Source of the DNA: Streptomyces ruber
GTDB taxonomy: Bacteria; Actinomycetota; Actinomycetes; Streptomycetales; Streptomycetaceae
Length of the DNA: 64,000 nt
Direction of reading: 5' to 3'
Assembly (NCBI RefSeq): GCF_014648075.1
Contig: NZ_BMQK01000004.1
Location: forward strand, 438,048-502,047
The notes under the pieces are model-generated. The model was given only the letters and a program-made list of their open reading frames with translations, searched no databases and was not told where the DNA came from. A program made the position numbers and the translations under genes. Below are positions 22,116 to 32,139 of this stretch, piece by piece. Within the stretch, counting starts at the first letter, position 1. Each line of letters opens with the position of its first letter.

Positions 22116-25000
22116 CGGGCTGCTCCTGCGGGGCCGGCGGGGCCGAAGAAGCGGTCCGCGATGCGCGCGGCCGCGTCGCCGTGGTCGTGTTCTCCGTACC
22201 GGTCCATGAACTCCTTGAGGCGCACGGCGTGTTCGCGGCCGACGGCGCCGAGGTCGGAGAGCGTGTCGAACAGCTCCTCCGCGGTGTGGACCACGGGCCC
22301 GGGCGCCTGGCCCGGCAGGTCGAAGTAGGTGCCGCGGGTGTCCTGCGCGTACTCCTCCCAGTCGTGGGCGAAGAAGATCATCGGGCGTTGCAGGAGGGAG
22401 TAGTCGAACATCACCGAGGAGTAGTCGGTGATCAGTGCGTCCGCGAGCAGCAGTACGGGGGTGATGTCCGGCTCCGCGCTGACGTTGACGACCCGGCCGG
22501 CCACCGAGGGCGGCAGGCTGACGCTGTTGAGGTAGTGCGTGCGGACGAGCAGGGTGTACCGGTCGCCGAAGCGGTCCGCGAACGCCTCCACGTCGAACGG
22601 GAAGCTGAACTGCGCGACGCCGCCGCCCTCCTGGGAGCGGAAGGTCGGCGCGTACAGCAGCACCGGCCGGTCGCGGCGGACGCCCAGCCGCCCGGCCAGC
22701 TCCTCGGCCGCCGGATCGGGGGTCTTGGCGTCGCGCGCCCGCACCAGGGCGTCGTTGCGCGGGTAGCCGGTGCGCAGCAGCTTCTCCTCGGGGATGCGGT
22801 ACGCCCGGGCCAGCGTGCGCACGTCGTGCTCGCCGCGGACCACGAAGTGGTCGAACCGGTCCAGGGCGGCCTGGTAGGCGCGCTGTTCGTGCTCCGGCAG
22901 CATGCGCAGGCCCGGCTCGTCGAAGCCCATGCGCTTGAGGGCCGAGCCGTGCCAGGTCTGTATGTAGGTGGTCCCGGGCCGCTTGGCCAGCTTCAGCGGG
23001 AAGCCCTGGTTGTCGATCCAGAACTCGGCCTGCGCCAGCGCCCGGAGGTACGGCCAGGACCAGCGGCGCACCAGCCGTACGTCGTCGGGGAAGCCCTCGG
23101 GGCGGGTCCCGGCGTAGGACCAGATCGCGGTGACCGGCGTGCCGCGGCGGCGCAGTTCCTCGTGGATGGCCCGGGGACTGTCGCTGTACTGCCTGCCGAG
23201 GTGGCTCTCGAAGACCACGGTGCCCTTGCGGACCGGGAGGAGCCGCACCATGCGGTGGTAGCCCCGGATCTTCGTGGGCCCGGAGTTTAGGTCCTTGCGG
23301 ATCCTGCGGGCCTTGCGGACGGCGGTCTTGGCCGCCCTGGCCGGCGGGCTCTGCAGGTTGCGGCCGACCATGGCCCGGGTCCGTGTTGCGATCCTGCCGT
23401 GCTGGTCGAGCCGGAACGCCAGATGCCCCTTGGCCGACACGTGCGGTCTGATCCGGTCGGCCACGACCCGGCCGAGCCGGGGCCGCACGGTGATCGAACC
23501 GGTGCCGGAGAGGTCGGTGTCGGCGACGGTGAGACGGCTGGTGGTGCGCCTGCCGTCCGCGGTCACGTGCATCCGGACGTCCCACACCTCGTCCACGATG
23601 CCCAGCGGACGCAGCCTGCGGGCCAGCGGCACCACGGCCCGCCACGTGAGGTGCGTGCCGTCGTGGCGGAGCGCCTGCACCGGGAAGCGGAAGGTCTGCA
23701 GGCTGCGCCGGCGGGCCCGGAACTCCAGCTCGGCCCCGAGGGCGGCGTCCGGGGGGATGACGCCGAGCGGGTTGACGAGGCTGCCCTCCAGGACGGCCCC
23801 GGCCGGCCGCTCGGTGTAGCGGGTCAGCCGGTTGCGCAGGAACAGCCGGTCCAGCGGCCTGTCGTGGTGGCCGAGGTCGGTGACGTCCAGGATCTCGCGG
23901 GCGAGCGGGTCGTCGAGGTGTTCGGCGCACCAGTGGACGCGGCCGTCGCGCACGGCGAGCGGCGTGGACACCTTCTTGCCGTTGATCAGGCTGTCGATCG
24001 CGGGCGTGAGGTTCTTCCAGTCCTCCTGCAGCAGCAGATAGGCGCAGATCCGGTGCACCGGGGCCAGCGACTCGTACGCCTCCTGCGGGAAGTCCTGGAT
24101 GTAGCCCCGCGCCAGCTCCGCGAAGAGCGTGCGGAACTCCAGGTCCAGGAACGGCAGTTGACGCAGGTAGAGCACCAGGTCGTGCTTGAGGAACTTGATG
24201 TCCTTGTGCAGCTTCAGGTCGTCGTGGCCGAGCCGGGCGAGGAGGGCGTCGATGCGGCGGTGGATCTCCACGCGGTCCGCGAAGTTGCGTATCTCGTGCC
24301 GCCGGTTGCTGATCGACTTCTCCTCGGCCTTCTCCACGACGTTCCAGTGGTAGACCGTGTGGGGGATCAGGGTGATCCGGGCGGCCGCCAGATACGCCTC
24401 GGCGGAGAAGAGCAGGTCCTCGTAGTGGATGCCGCGGGGAAAGGTGAGCCCTTCGTCGAGCAGGAACTCGCGCCGGTAGCACTTGTTGGTCGACAGGGTG
24501 TCGTAGACCATCAGGTCCGGCAGTTCGGTGATGGAGTCCAGGGTGCGGGTCCGCTCGTAGAGCCAGGGGTACCAGCGGGCCGTCTTGCCGTGGCGGTTGT
24601 CGGTGTGCACCCGCAGGCACAGCCCGGAGACCAGGTCGGCCCCGGTGCGCTCGGCCGCGTCCAGCATGTTGCGGCAGGCGTCGGGCTCCAGCGTGTCGTC
24701 GCTGTCCAGGAACATCACGTAGCGGCCGCGGGCCACGGCCACGCCCTGGTTGCGCGGCTCTCCGCAGCCGCCGCTGTTCTCGGGCAGCCGGACGGTACGG
24801 ACCCGGTCCGAGGAGGCGGCGAGGGCGCGGGCCACGTCGTAGGAGCCGTCGGTGGAGCAGTCGTCGGCGATGACGACCTCGACGTTGCGCAACGTCTGGC
24901 CGAGCACGGACCGCACGGCCGTGGGAAGCCGGTCCGCGTCGTTGTAGACGATGACGACGACGCTGATGTCCGGTGTGTCGTTGTTGGCGGGCACGGACAC
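22112..25000 (-). CDS. bifunctional GT2 glycosyltransferase / CDP-glycerol glycerophosphotransferase (TagF-like)
   Basis: A fusion of about 962 residues. The N-terminus is a GT2/GT-A domain (SVVVIVYND opening, DSDD metal motif at residues 99-102). The last ~370 residues are a TagF-type polyol-phosphate polymerase domain with WHGSALKRMG near 683 and TDYSSVMFDY near 858. Together they would add a sugar and polymerise a glycerol- or ribitol-phosphate type wall teichoic acid. GTG 25000 was chosen because it lies just before the GT2 domain and has AGAGG 5 nt upstream. The frame remains open to 25225 through Arg/Pro-rich residues, with alternatives at 25132 and 25093. It is the first gene of a two-gene operon. 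Confidence 0.88.
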   Translation of the reverse strand: MSVPANNDTPDISVVVIVYNDADRLPTAVRSVLGQTLRNVEVVIADDCSTDGSYDVARALAASSDRVRTVRLPENSGGCGEPRNQGVAVARGRYVMFLDSDDTLEPDACRNMLDAAERTGADLVSGLCLRVHTDNRHGKTARWYPWLYERTRTLDSITELPDLMVYDTLSTNKCYRREFLLDEGLTFPRGIHYEDLLFSAEAYLAAARITLIPHTVYHWNVVEKAEEKSISNRRHEIRNFADRVEIHRRIDALLARLGHDDLKLHKDIKFLKHDLVLYLRQLPFLDLEFRTLFAELARGYIQDFPQEAYESLAPVHRICAYLLLQEDWKNLTPAIDSLINGKKVSTPLAVRDGRVHWCAEHLDDPLAREILDVTDLGHHDRPLDRLFLRNRLTRYTERPAGAVLEGSLVNPLGVIPPDAALGAELEFRARRRSLQTFRFPVQALRHDGTHLTWRAVVPLARRLRPLGIVDEVWDVRMHVTADGRRTTSRLTVADTDLSGTGSITVRPRLGRVVADRIRPHVSAKGHLAFRLDQHGRIATRTRAMVGRNLQSPPARAAKTAVRKARRIRKDLNSGPTKIRGYHRMVRLLPVRKGTVVFESHLGRQYSDSPRAIHEELRRRGTPVTAIWSYAGTRPEGFPDDVRLVRRWSWPYLRALAQAEFWIDNQGFPLKLAKRPGTTYIQTWHGSALKRMGFDEPGLRMLPEHEQRAYQAALDRFDHFVVRGEHDVRTLARAYRIPEEKLLRTGYPRNDALVRARDAKTPDPAAEELAGRLGVRRDRPVLLYAPTFRSQEGGGVAQFSFPFDVEAFADRFGDRYTLLVRTHYLNSVSLPPSVAGRVVNVSAEPDITPVLLLADALITDYSSVMFDYSLLQRPMIFFAHDWEEYAQDTRGTYFDLPGQAPGPVVHTAEELFDTLSDLGAVGREHAVRLKEFMDRYGEHDHGDAAARIADRFFGPAGPAGAAR

Positions 25001-25311
25001 GGCCACCTCTGGATCGCTTGCGGGAACGGGCGGGACACGTCGTGGAGACTCCCTGCGCGGACGGCGACCCGAAGCCCGGGGCACGCTGGACATGTCCGTG
25101 GGGAAAACTCTGGGTAACGGATAAGACAATCTCATCCGTCCTATGGTTGTCAGGCGCGGGGCGCCGCGGTCAACCTCACCGCCCGAACACCCACGAAGCG
25201 CCCAGGAACCGCGGATACGTGCCAAAATGCCGGGCGTGGCCGGGCGGGCGGCGCGGTGGACGTAGGGTGGCGCCGGTCAGTCGACGCAAACGCGCAGGGG
25301 AGCAGTGACGC

Positions 25312-26298
25312 ATGACGACGTGGATGGTCACGGGAGGCGCCGGCTACATCGGCGCGCACGTCGTACGGGAGATGCGGGCCGCCGGCCAGTCGGTCGTGGT
25401 GCTGGACGACCTGTCCACCGGGGACGTATCCCGGGTGCCCGCGGACGTCCCGCTGGTGAACGGGAGCGTGCTCGACCGCGCGGTGCTGGACGCCGCCCTG
25501 CGGGAGCACGACGTGACCGGCATCGTGCACGTCGCGGCGAAGAAGCAGGTCGGCGAGTCGGTCGAGCAGCCGCTGCGCTACTACCGCGAGAACGTCGACG
25601 GCCTGCGTACGGTGCTGGAGGCGGCCGTCGACGCCGGTGTCGGCCGCTTCCTGTTCTCCTCCTCGGCCGCCGTGTACGGCATGACCGACACCGAGCTGGT
25701 CACCGAGGAGACCCCCTGCGCCCCCATGAGCCCGTACGGCGAGACCAAGCTCGCCGGCGAGTGGCTGGTCCGCGCGGTCGGCCGGGCGCACGGCATGGCC
25801 ACCGCCTGCCTGCGCTACTTCAACGTGGCCGGGGCCGCCTCGCCGGAGCTGGGCGACGCGGGCGTGTTCAACGTCATCCCCATGGTGTTCGAGAAGCTCA
25901 CGGCGCACGAGCAGCCGCAGATCTTCGGCGCCGACTACCCGACGCCCGACGGCACCTGCGTCCGGGACTACGTGCACGTCGGGGACGTCGCCTCCGCGCA
26001 CGTCGCGGCGGTCCGCCGGCTCGACGCCGACCCCTCGGCCGCGCTGGTGCTGAACATCGGCCGGGGCGAGGGCGTCTCGGTCGCCGAGCTGATCGACGTC
26101 ATCCGTTCCGTCACCGGCCACAGCGGTCTCGCGCCCCGCACGGTGGACCGCAGGCCCGGCGACCCGGCCCGGGTGGTCGCCTCGGCCGAGCTGATCGCCA
26201 AGGAACTCGGCTGGACCGCGCGGTACGACGTGCGCGACATGGTCGCCTCGGCCTGGGCCGGCTGGTGCCTGCGCCACCCGGAGGCCGGCACCGCCTGA
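25312..26298 (+). CDS. galE: UDP-glucose 4-epimerase family protein
   Basis: An extended short-chain dehydrogenase/reductase of 328 residues that most likely interconverts UDP-glucose and UDP-galactose (or the N-acetyl forms). It has the NAD-binding GGAGYIG at residues 8-14 and the catalytic YxxxK as Tyr142/Lys146 (YGETK). ATG 25312 follows GGGGAG. A TAGGGT hexamer at 25265-25270 may be the -10 of its promoter. Its position between wall-polymer genes suggests it supplies a sugar nucleotide to them. Substrate specificity within the family cannot be read from the sequence. Confidence 0.9.
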   Translation: MTTWMVTGGAGYIGAHVVREMRAAGQSVVVLDDLSTGDVSRVPADVPLVNGSVLDRAVLDAALREHDVTGIVHVAAKKQVGESVEQPLRYYRENVDGLRTVLEAAVDAGVGRFLFSSSAAVYGMTDTELVTEETPCAPMSPYGETKLAGEWLVRAVGRAHGMATACLRYFNVAGAASPELGDAGVFNVIPMVFEKLTAHEQPQIFGADYPTPDGTCVRDYVHVGDVASAHVAAVRRLDADPSAALVLNIGRGEGVSVAELIDVIRSVTGHSGLAPRTVDRRPGDPARVVASAELIAKELGWTARYDVRDMVASAWAGWCLRHPEAGTA

Positions 26299-26312
26299 GC
26301 CCGTACACCGGG

Positions 26313-28451
26313 TCAGGCGTTCACCACCGGGTCCGGCCCGTCCGGCGCCTGCACCGGGTCGGACGGCTCCTGGTCCTCCCCGGGCTCCTGCCCGGCCTCC
26401 TCGGCGGCGTCCCGGGCCCGCGCCTGCGCCGTGCCCTCCCGCTGCGCCGGCATCTCCGGGAGGAGGCGGGCGTTCATGCGGACACGCCGTTCCTCGGCCT
26501 TCGCGCCCAGCGCGGCGACGGCCCGGTCGAAGCGGACCAGCGACGGCGGGTCGGACGGACCCAGCAGGTGCTTCTTGAGCTCGGCGCGGGCCGCGGCGAG
26601 CCGGTCCCGCTCCACATGGCGGACCGAGTCCAGCAGAGCCGGCACCTCCTCGGCCGAGGGGCTGAGGATCACTCCCGCCGACACGGTCGGGAAGCCCGCC
26701 CGGAACTCCTCCTCGCTCAGACCGGAGGTGTTGGCGACGGCGTACGGCTTCTCGCTGGACAGCCAGTCGGAGACCACCGACGAGACATCGCTGATCAGCA
26801 GGTCGGCCTGGTTGAAACAGGCGAAGATCGCGGGCCGGGCGTCCGTGATGATCTGGTGCTCCCACTCCGGGAAGGAAGCCCAGTACGCCTTGTCCCAGGC
26901 GGCCGTGGCCTCCGCGATGGCCGCCTCCCGGTCGCCGCGCGGAGCGCCCTGGAGCAGCATCCGCTCCATCTCGTCCGCGCCGGGGCGGAAGGACGCCGAC
27001 GTCAGCTCGTCCAGCTCGGCCGTGCGCCGGGCCAGCTCGGCGGCGGCCTCCGGACCCGGCCGGCCACCGGAGCGGCGGGCGTTGGCCTCACGGATCATCG
27101 CCTTGATCCGCTCGTTGGCGGCACCCGCGCGCGGGTCGACGGAGCCGGTCAGCGGGTGCGGCTTGTACAGCAGGCGCACGCGCTCGTCGGCGAGCAGCCC
27201 GCGCACGACGTTCTCACCCGCCAGGACCACCGAGGTGTTGCCCGGGTTGCCGTCCCACCCCTCCCAGGTGGGGGCGTACAGGACGGTCGTGTACGGGCCC
27301 GTCGGCGCGCCCGAGTAGGGGCGGATCGGGGCGAGCTGCGGGCGGCCGACCTCGACGACATCCTTGTCCTCGACGCCGACGTCGGCGAGCGCGTACCGCT
27401 CGCGGGCGGCCGGCCCCGCGACCCACACCTCGTCGTAGGCCTTCGCGTACGGGTTGCAGGACGACAGCTTGTCGCTCTCGCCGTGGTTGATGAACGCGTG
27501 CTTGATCGTGGGGATGCGCAGCACCTGCGAGGTCTTCGCGGCGTTCGCCGGGTGCAGCATCGTCCTCAGCGTCGAGTTCTCCAGGGAGAACATCGTGGTG
27601 ACCTTCGGGAAGCAGACGATCGGCACGTCGGTCGCGTCGATCTTCTGCATCATGAAGCGCTCACGCAGCACGATCAGCGGCCTGCCGTCCAGCTGGGACA
27701 GCGTGGACAGCCACATGTTGGCCTGGTACGCCGACGTCGTGCCGCCGGAGAAGTACATGGCGACGGTCGGCCGGTAGTCGGCCAGCCACCGGTCGAACCA
27801 CTCGATCACCTGGCGCTCGCCCACCGCCCGCTTCCGGGGCAGCAGCCAGGTCGCCAGGTACGCCGTACCGCCCAGCGCCGGCACCAGCGCCGCGCCGATC
27901 CCGAGGGCGCCCCAGAGCACGTCGTCCGTGACGGCGGTGACCAGCAGGCCGGCGGTGGCGGGCAGCGAGAAGGTCAGCAGCCGGTGACCCTGGCGGCGGG
28001 CCAGCAGCCGCGGCGGGGCGGTGCTCAGGCGCAGCGCGGAGGCGTCGATGTTCCGGGTGACGATCGGCAGGGTCCGGGTGCGGCGCACCAGCACGGCCAC
28101 GGCCTGGCAGACGAAGTGCAGCGCGTACAGGGCGCACAGGCCGACCAGCAGGGGCGCGTGCCCGCTCAGCGGGTCGATGCCGTCGATCCGCAGCAGCCCC
28201 ACCAGGACCAGCATGTCCCGCAGCAGCTGCCGCACCGTCACGTCGAAGCGCACCTTGGCCAGCAGGGACAGCAGCCCCGGCTGGCGGTGCTGGAGGAGCA
28301 GATCGAGGGCGAGACCCACCGCGGACCCGGCGACGAAGAGGGGGACGTGCGGCACCAGGGCGCCCAGCAGCTGGGCGGCGTAGGCCACGGTCATCACGAG
28401 CAGCGAGGTCAGCTGCACCGCGCGACGGGACACGGATCCGGCAGAGGGCAC
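26313..28451 (-). CDS. membrane protein with CDP-glycerol glycerophosphotransferase-like domain
   Basis: A 712-residue protein with about six membrane segments in the first 220 residues, followed by a TagF/TagB-like GT-B domain. The domain shows HAFINHGESDK where TagF has its WHG motif, VLYAPTWEGW in the donor site, and LISDVSSVVSDW in place of the TDYSSV motif. The Lys/Arg/Pro-rich tail is disordered. It probably builds or links a phosphate-containing wall polymer at the membrane. GTG 28451 has AGGAG 10 nt upstream. It ends only 14 nt from the galE stop in convergent orientation, with no clear terminator between. Confidence 0.85.
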   Translation of the reverse strand: MPSAGSVSRRAVQLTSLLVMTVAYAAQLLGALVPHVPLFVAGSAVGLALDLLLQHRQPGLLSLLAKVRFDVTVRQLLRDMLVLVGLLRIDGIDPLSGHAPLLVGLCALYALHFVCQAVAVLVRRTRTLPIVTRNIDASALRLSTAPPRLLARRQGHRLLTFSLPATAGLLVTAVTDDVLWGALGIGAALVPALGGTAYLATWLLPRKRAVGERQVIEWFDRWLADYRPTVAMYFSGGTTSAYQANMWLSTLSQLDGRPLIVLRERFMMQKIDATDVPIVCFPKVTTMFSLENSTLRTMLHPANAAKTSQVLRIPTIKHAFINHGESDKLSSCNPYAKAYDEVWVAGPAARERYALADVGVEDKDVVEVGRPQLAPIRPYSGAPTGPYTTVLYAPTWEGWDGNPGNTSVVLAGENVVRGLLADERVRLLYKPHPLTGSVDPRAGAANERIKAMIREANARRSGGRPGPEAAAELARRTAELDELTSASFRPGADEMERMLLQGAPRGDREAAIAEATAAWDKAYWASFPEWEHQIITDARPAIFACFNQADLLISDVSSVVSDWLSSEKPYAVANTSGLSEEEFRAGFPTVSAGVILSPSAEEVPALLDSVRHVERDRLAAARAELKKHLLGPSDPPSLVRFDRAVAALGAKAEERRVRMNARLLPEMPAQREGTAQARARDAAEEAGQEPGEDQEPSDPVQAPDGPDPVVNA

Positions 28452-28881
28452 TAGCTGGGCTCCTGACGGCAGAGCGGACTTGGGGGGACCGTGTGGGGCG
28501 GCCGACCGCAGCTCCAGGCGCGTCTCATGGGCTCCAGGCGCGCCTCTGCGCCGCGGATGACCACAGACCGTAGATGGTTGCCCGTCCCGATGACAATTTC
28601 GGAGTGATCTTCGTCACCGGGACTGCGGTCGCGTGGCAGACAGTAGAGGAAAAATCTGTGGGCGTGCTGTGGCGGGGCCGGTCCGCCCGTTCCGCTCCGG
28701 CTTCTTTCCGCCACGTCCCGGCCGCCCCGCGCGGGCCGCCGGCCCCGGCCGTTCCGGCCGTCCGGGGGCCGGACACCGCGGCACGGCGCACCGCGCTGAC
28801 GTAGATTGACGGAACGAACGCAAAGGTGGAGCGCCGGTTCGTCCGGCCCGCCGGGCCGAGACGAGTGAGGACGCGCTAGAG
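28452..28881. other. intergenic region between divergent TagF-like gene and proB
   Basis: No credible gene is seen in these 430 nt. A less GC-rich stretch at about 28570-28665 may carry the promoter of the leftward gene. A direct repeat of GCTCCAGGCGCG occurs near 28510 and 28530. TAGATT near 28803 could be the -10 of proB, about 75 nt before its start. Confidence 0.4.
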
Positions 28882-30024
28882 GTGTCAGGGGCAGCGGACA
28901 CGCAGGGACGGGGCGGGGTCGTGGCGGCCCGCAGGATCGTGGTGAAGGTCGGCTCGTCGTCGTTGACCACGGCTTCCGGAGGACTCGACGCGGACCGGGT
29001 GGACGCCCTCGTGGACGTCCTCGTCAAGGTGCGCGAAGCAGGTGGCAAGGAGGTCGTGCTCGTCTCCTCCGGTGCCATCGCCGCCGGGCTCGCGCCGCTG
29101 GGCCTGCGCCGGCGCCCCCGGGACCTCGCCCGGCAGCAGGCGGCCGCGAGCGTCGGCCAGGGCCTGCTGGTGGCCCGCTACACCGCCTCCCTCGCCCGCT
29201 ACGGCGTCCGGGTCGGCCAGGTGCTGCTGACCTCCGACGACATGAGCCGCCGCGCCCACCACCGCAACGCCTCCCGCACCCTCGACAAGCTCCTCGCGAT
29301 GGGCGCCCTGCCGATCGTCAACGAGAACGACACCGTCGCCACCGACGAGATCCGCTTCGGCGACAACGACCGGCTCGCCGCGCTCGTCGCCCATCTGGTC
29401 CATGCCGATCTGCTGGTCCTGCTGTCCGACGTGGACGGCGTGTACGACGGCGACCCCAGCAGGCCGGGCACGTCGCGGATCGCCGAGGTGCGGGGGCCCG
29501 GGGACCTCGCCCACGTCGAGATCGGCAGCGCGGGCCGGGCCGGCGTCGGCACCGGCGGCATGGTGACCAAGGTCGAGGCCGCCGGGATCGCGGCGGCCGC
29601 CGGCATCCCGGTGGTGCTGACCAGCGCGAGCCACGCGGCGGACGCCCTCTCGGGGCGTGACACCGGCACCTACTTCCACCCCACGGGCAAGCGCTCCGCG
29701 GACCGTCTGCTGTGGCTCCAGCACGCCTCCGCCCCGCAGGGCGCGATCACCCTCGACGACGGGGCCGTGCGCGCGGTCGTCGAGGGACGCAAGTCGCTGC
29801 TGCCGGCGGGCATCGCGTCGGTCGAGGGCGCCTTCTCCGCGGGCGACCCCGTGGAACTGCGCGACGGCGGGGGACGCGCGGTGGCCCGGGGGCTGGTGAA
29901 CTACGACGCCAAGGAGATCCCCCGGCTGATCGGCCGCTCGACGCGAGAACTGGCGCGCGAGCTCGGTTCCGCCTACGAACGAGAGGTCGTACACCGCGAT
30001 GACCTCGTTCTGCTGCGTCCCTGA
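28882..30024 (+). CDS. proB: glutamate 5-kinase
   Basis: First enzyme of proline synthesis: it phosphorylates glutamate to gamma-glutamyl phosphate, and feedback inhibition by proline normally acts here. The 380-residue protein has an amino-acid kinase domain with KVGSSSLTT (Lys22) and NENDTVATDEIRFGDNDR near 146, then a PUA domain from about residue 283, the full two-domain form. GTG 28882 was kept; GTG 28921 is an alternative that would remove a non-conserved 13-residue extension. It lies in the order proB, unknown, proA. Confidence 0.96.
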   Translation: MSGAADTQGRGGVVAARRIVVKVGSSSLTTASGGLDADRVDALVDVLVKVREAGGKEVVLVSSGAIAAGLAPLGLRRRPRDLARQQAAASVGQGLLVARYTASLARYGVRVGQVLLTSDDMSRRAHHRNASRTLDKLLAMGALPIVNENDTVATDEIRFGDNDRLAALVAHLVHADLLVLLSDVDGVYDGDPSRPGTSRIAEVRGPGDLAHVEIGSAGRAGVGTGGMVTKVEAAGIAAAAGIPVVLTSASHAADALSGRDTGTYFHPTGKRSADRLLWLQHASAPQGAITLDDGAVRAVVEGRKSLLPAGIASVEGAFSAGDPVELRDGGGRAVARGLVNYDAKEIPRLIGRSTRELARELGSAYEREVVHRDDLVLLRP

Positions 30025-30168
30025 CCGTTCGAGCCCGCAAAACTACGATTCCCGGCGTCTTCCCGGCTTCCGGCGGTGGACGTTCCGTAAAACCGCCCCG
30101 CGAAGCCGGTCCGCCTGCTCAACTTTGTGTCAGCGAAATTGCACGACCATTGCGAGAAGGAGGACGTC

Positions 30169-30660
30169 GTGAGACGAGTGCGCCATGGGGCGGCGGCGTC
30201 CCGCGCCGGCGGCAGCTCCCGCACGGCCGGCGAGGAGCGCGCCCTCACCAGCGTCCGGGCCGACGCCGTCCACGAGGGACGGACCTCCGGCGGGACCGGC
30301 CGGCGGGAACCGGACGACGCCGCCCGGCTGTGGCACGTGACGCTCAGCGTCTCGGGCGGCGAGGCCCCGCTGAAGGAGGTGCGGCGCGGACTCGAACAGC
30401 TCGCCCACGACCACCCCTTCCTGCTGACCAGCCGCTACGCCAACGACCACGCCGAGATCCGCTACTGGGAAGAGGCCCGCGACCTGCACGACGCGGCCGC
30501 CGTCGCGCTGCGCCTGTGGGGCGAGCACCGGCAGAGCGCCCGGCTCCCGCCCTGGGAGATCGTCGGCCTGGAGGTCATCGACCGCGAGACCTACCACCAG
30601 CGCGTCGCGGAGGGCTGCGGACCGCTCCCGGCGGCTCCGGTGGGCGTGCACCCCTTCTGA
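30169..30660 (+). CDS. conserved unknown protein between proB and proA
   Basis: An unrecognised 163-residue soluble protein. The N-terminal ~50 residues are Arg/Gly/Ser-rich and probably disordered. The rest (from about RLWHVTLSVSGG) looks like a compact alpha/beta domain with many acidic and aromatic residues (ANDHAEIRYWEEARDLHD, WEIVGLEVIDRETYHQR). No membrane segment or cofactor motif is visible. GTG 30169 is supported by a perfect AAGGAGG 5 nt upstream; a longer in-frame start at 30127 has no Shine-Dalgarno. The placement between proB and proA is conserved in streptomycetes as far as I recall, but a link to proline synthesis is not shown. Confidence 0.85.
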   Translation: MRRVRHGAAASRAGGSSRTAGEERALTSVRADAVHEGRTSGGTGRREPDDAARLWHVTLSVSGGEAPLKEVRRGLEQLAHDHPFLLTSRYANDHAEIRYWEEARDLHDAAAVALRLWGEHRQSARLPPWEIVGLEVIDRETYHQRVAEGCGPLPAAPVGVHPF

Positions 30661-30725
30661 CGGTTCCCGGCTCCCTGGGGCCTTCGCACAGCGTGACCGT
30701 CGTGTCTCGCGCAGTGGGACGACCA

Positions 30726-30753
30726 GTGACCGGCCCGCCCCGCGCACTACCCT
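30726..30753 (+). promoter_or_regulatory. proA promoter, leaderless type
   Basis: GTGACC (30726-30731), 16-nt spacer, TACCCT (30748-30753), then 6 nt to the ATG at 30760. There is no Shine-Dalgarno, so the mRNA probably starts at or near the start codon. Confidence 0.5.
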
Positions 30754-30759
30754 TCCCCC

Positions 30760-32046
30760 ATGACCACGCTCTCGCCGTACGACTCCGTGTCCCCGGTCAT
30801 CCAGGCCGCCTACCGGGCCAGGGCGGCCGCCGCCGACATCGCGCCGCTGCCGCGCGCCGTCAAGGACGACGCGCTGCTGGCGATCGCGGACGCCCTGGAA
30901 GTCCGTACGAGCGAGATCGTCGAGGCCAACGCCCAGGACGTCGAGCGGGCCCGCCAGGCCGGCACCGACGAGGCGATCGTCGACCGGCTCACGCTGACAC
31001 CGGAGCGGGTGCGCGCCATCGCCTCCGACGTACGGGACGTCGTAGCGCTCCCGGACCCGGTCGGCGAGGTCGTCCGCGGCTCCACCCTCCCCAACGGCAT
31101 CGACCTGCGCCAGGTCCGCGTGCCGCTCGGCGTCGTCGGCATCATCTACGAGGCCCGGCCGAACGTGACCGTGGACGCCGCCGCCCTCTGCCTGAAGTCC
31201 GGGAACGCGGTGCTGCTGCGCGGCTCGTCCTCCGCGTACGCCTCCAACACCGCGCTGGTCCGGGTGATCCGCGACGCGGTCGGCGGCGCCGGGCTGCCCG
31301 CCGACGCGGTCCAGCTCGTCCCGGGCGAGAACCGGGAGTCCGTACGGGAGCTGATGCGCGCCCGCGGCCTCGTCGACGTGCTGATCCCGCGCGGCGGTGC
31401 CTCCCTCATCCGTACGGTCGTCGAGGAGTCCACCGTCCCGGTCATCGAGACCGGCACCGGCAACTGCCACGTCTACGTCGACGCGCAGGCCGACCTGGAC
31501 ACGGCGGTCGACATCCTGGTCAACTCCAAGGCCCACCGGGTGAGCGTGTGCAACGCCGCCGAGACGCTGCTGGTCCACCAGGACATCGCCGCCGCGTTCC
31601 TGCCGCGCGCCCTGGACGCGCTGGCCGGGGCCGGGGTGACCGTGCACGGCGACGAGCGGGTGCTGGAGCACGCCAAGGAGAGCCGGGCCACGGTCGTCGA
31701 GGCGACCACCGAGGACTGGGAGACCGAGTACCTGTCGTACGACATCGCCGCGGCCGTCGTCGACTCGCTCGAGGCGGCCGTGGAGCACATCCGGCTGTGG
31801 AGCTCCGGGCACACCGAGGCGATCGTGACGACCTCGCAGGCGGCCGCCCGCCGTTTCACCCAGTTGGTGGACTCGACGACGGTCGCGGTGAACGCCTCCA
31901 CCCGCTTCACGGACGGCGGCCAGTTCGGTTTCGGCGCCGAGATCGGCATCTCCACGCAGAAGCTGCACGCCCGCGGCCCGATGGGGCTGCCGGAGCTGAC
32001 GAGCACCAAGTACATCGTCACCGGGGACGGTCACGTGCGCCGTTGA
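30760..32046 (+). CDS. proA: gamma-glutamyl phosphate reductase
   Basis: Second enzyme of proline synthesis: NADPH-dependent reduction of gamma-glutamyl phosphate to glutamate semialdehyde. The 428-residue protein is an aldehyde-dehydrogenase-like enzyme with the catalytic Cys264 in [10 protein letters not shown] and the conserved [10 protein letters not shown] and GNCHVYVD segments. The length matches the family. The ATG lacks a Shine-Dalgarno but follows a TACCCT hexamer by 6 nt, so it is probably translated from a leaderless mRNA. It is separated from proB by the conserved unknown gene. Confidence 0.97.
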   Translation: MTTLSPYDSVSPVIQAAYRARAAAADIAPLPRAVKDDALLAIADALEVRTSEIVEANAQDVERARQAGTDEAIVDRLTLTPERVRAIASDVRDVVALPDPVGEVVRGSTLPNGIDLRQVRVPLGVVGIIYEARPNVTVDAAALCLKSGNAVLLRGSSSAYASNTALVRVIRDAVGGAGLPADAVQLVPGENRESVRELMRARGLVDVLIPRGGASLIRTVVEESTVPVIETGTGNCHVYVDAQADLDTAVDILVNSKAHRVSVCNAAETLLVHQDIAAAFLPRALDALAGAGVTVHGDERVLEHAKESRATVVEATTEDWETEYLSYDIAAAVVDSLEAAVEHIRLWSSGHTEAIVTTSQAAARRFTQLVDSTTVAVNASTRFTDGGQFGFGAEIGISTQKLHARGPMGLPELTSTKYIVTGDGHVRR

Positions 32047-32127
32047 CGGCCCGGTGAGCGCCGCGGGCGCCCGTGCCGCACTGCCGGCGAATTTCCTTTC
32101 CGTCTGCCCAAATTGACCCCCCAGGTC

Positions 32128-32133
32128 TACTCT
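32128..32133 (+). promoter_or_regulatory. -10-like TACTCT for a leaderless transcript
   Basis: TACTCTGG precedes the GTG at 32140 with a 6-nt gap. The identical 8-mer, with the same gap, precedes the paralogous next gene (32819), suggesting that both are read from similar leaderless promoters. Confidence 0.45.
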
Positions 32134-32139
32134 GGTTCC

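Noticed and set aside
23399-25117. Plus-strand 572-residue frame within the GT2-TagF gene
   Set aside because: Val/Gly/Arg/Gln-rich shadow frame; the minus strand has the GT2 and TagF motifs.
28451-28791. Short frames in the spacer before proB (87, 88 and 76 residues)
   Set aside because: They have no supported start, mutually overlap on both strands, and show Gly/Ala/Arg-rich random composition.
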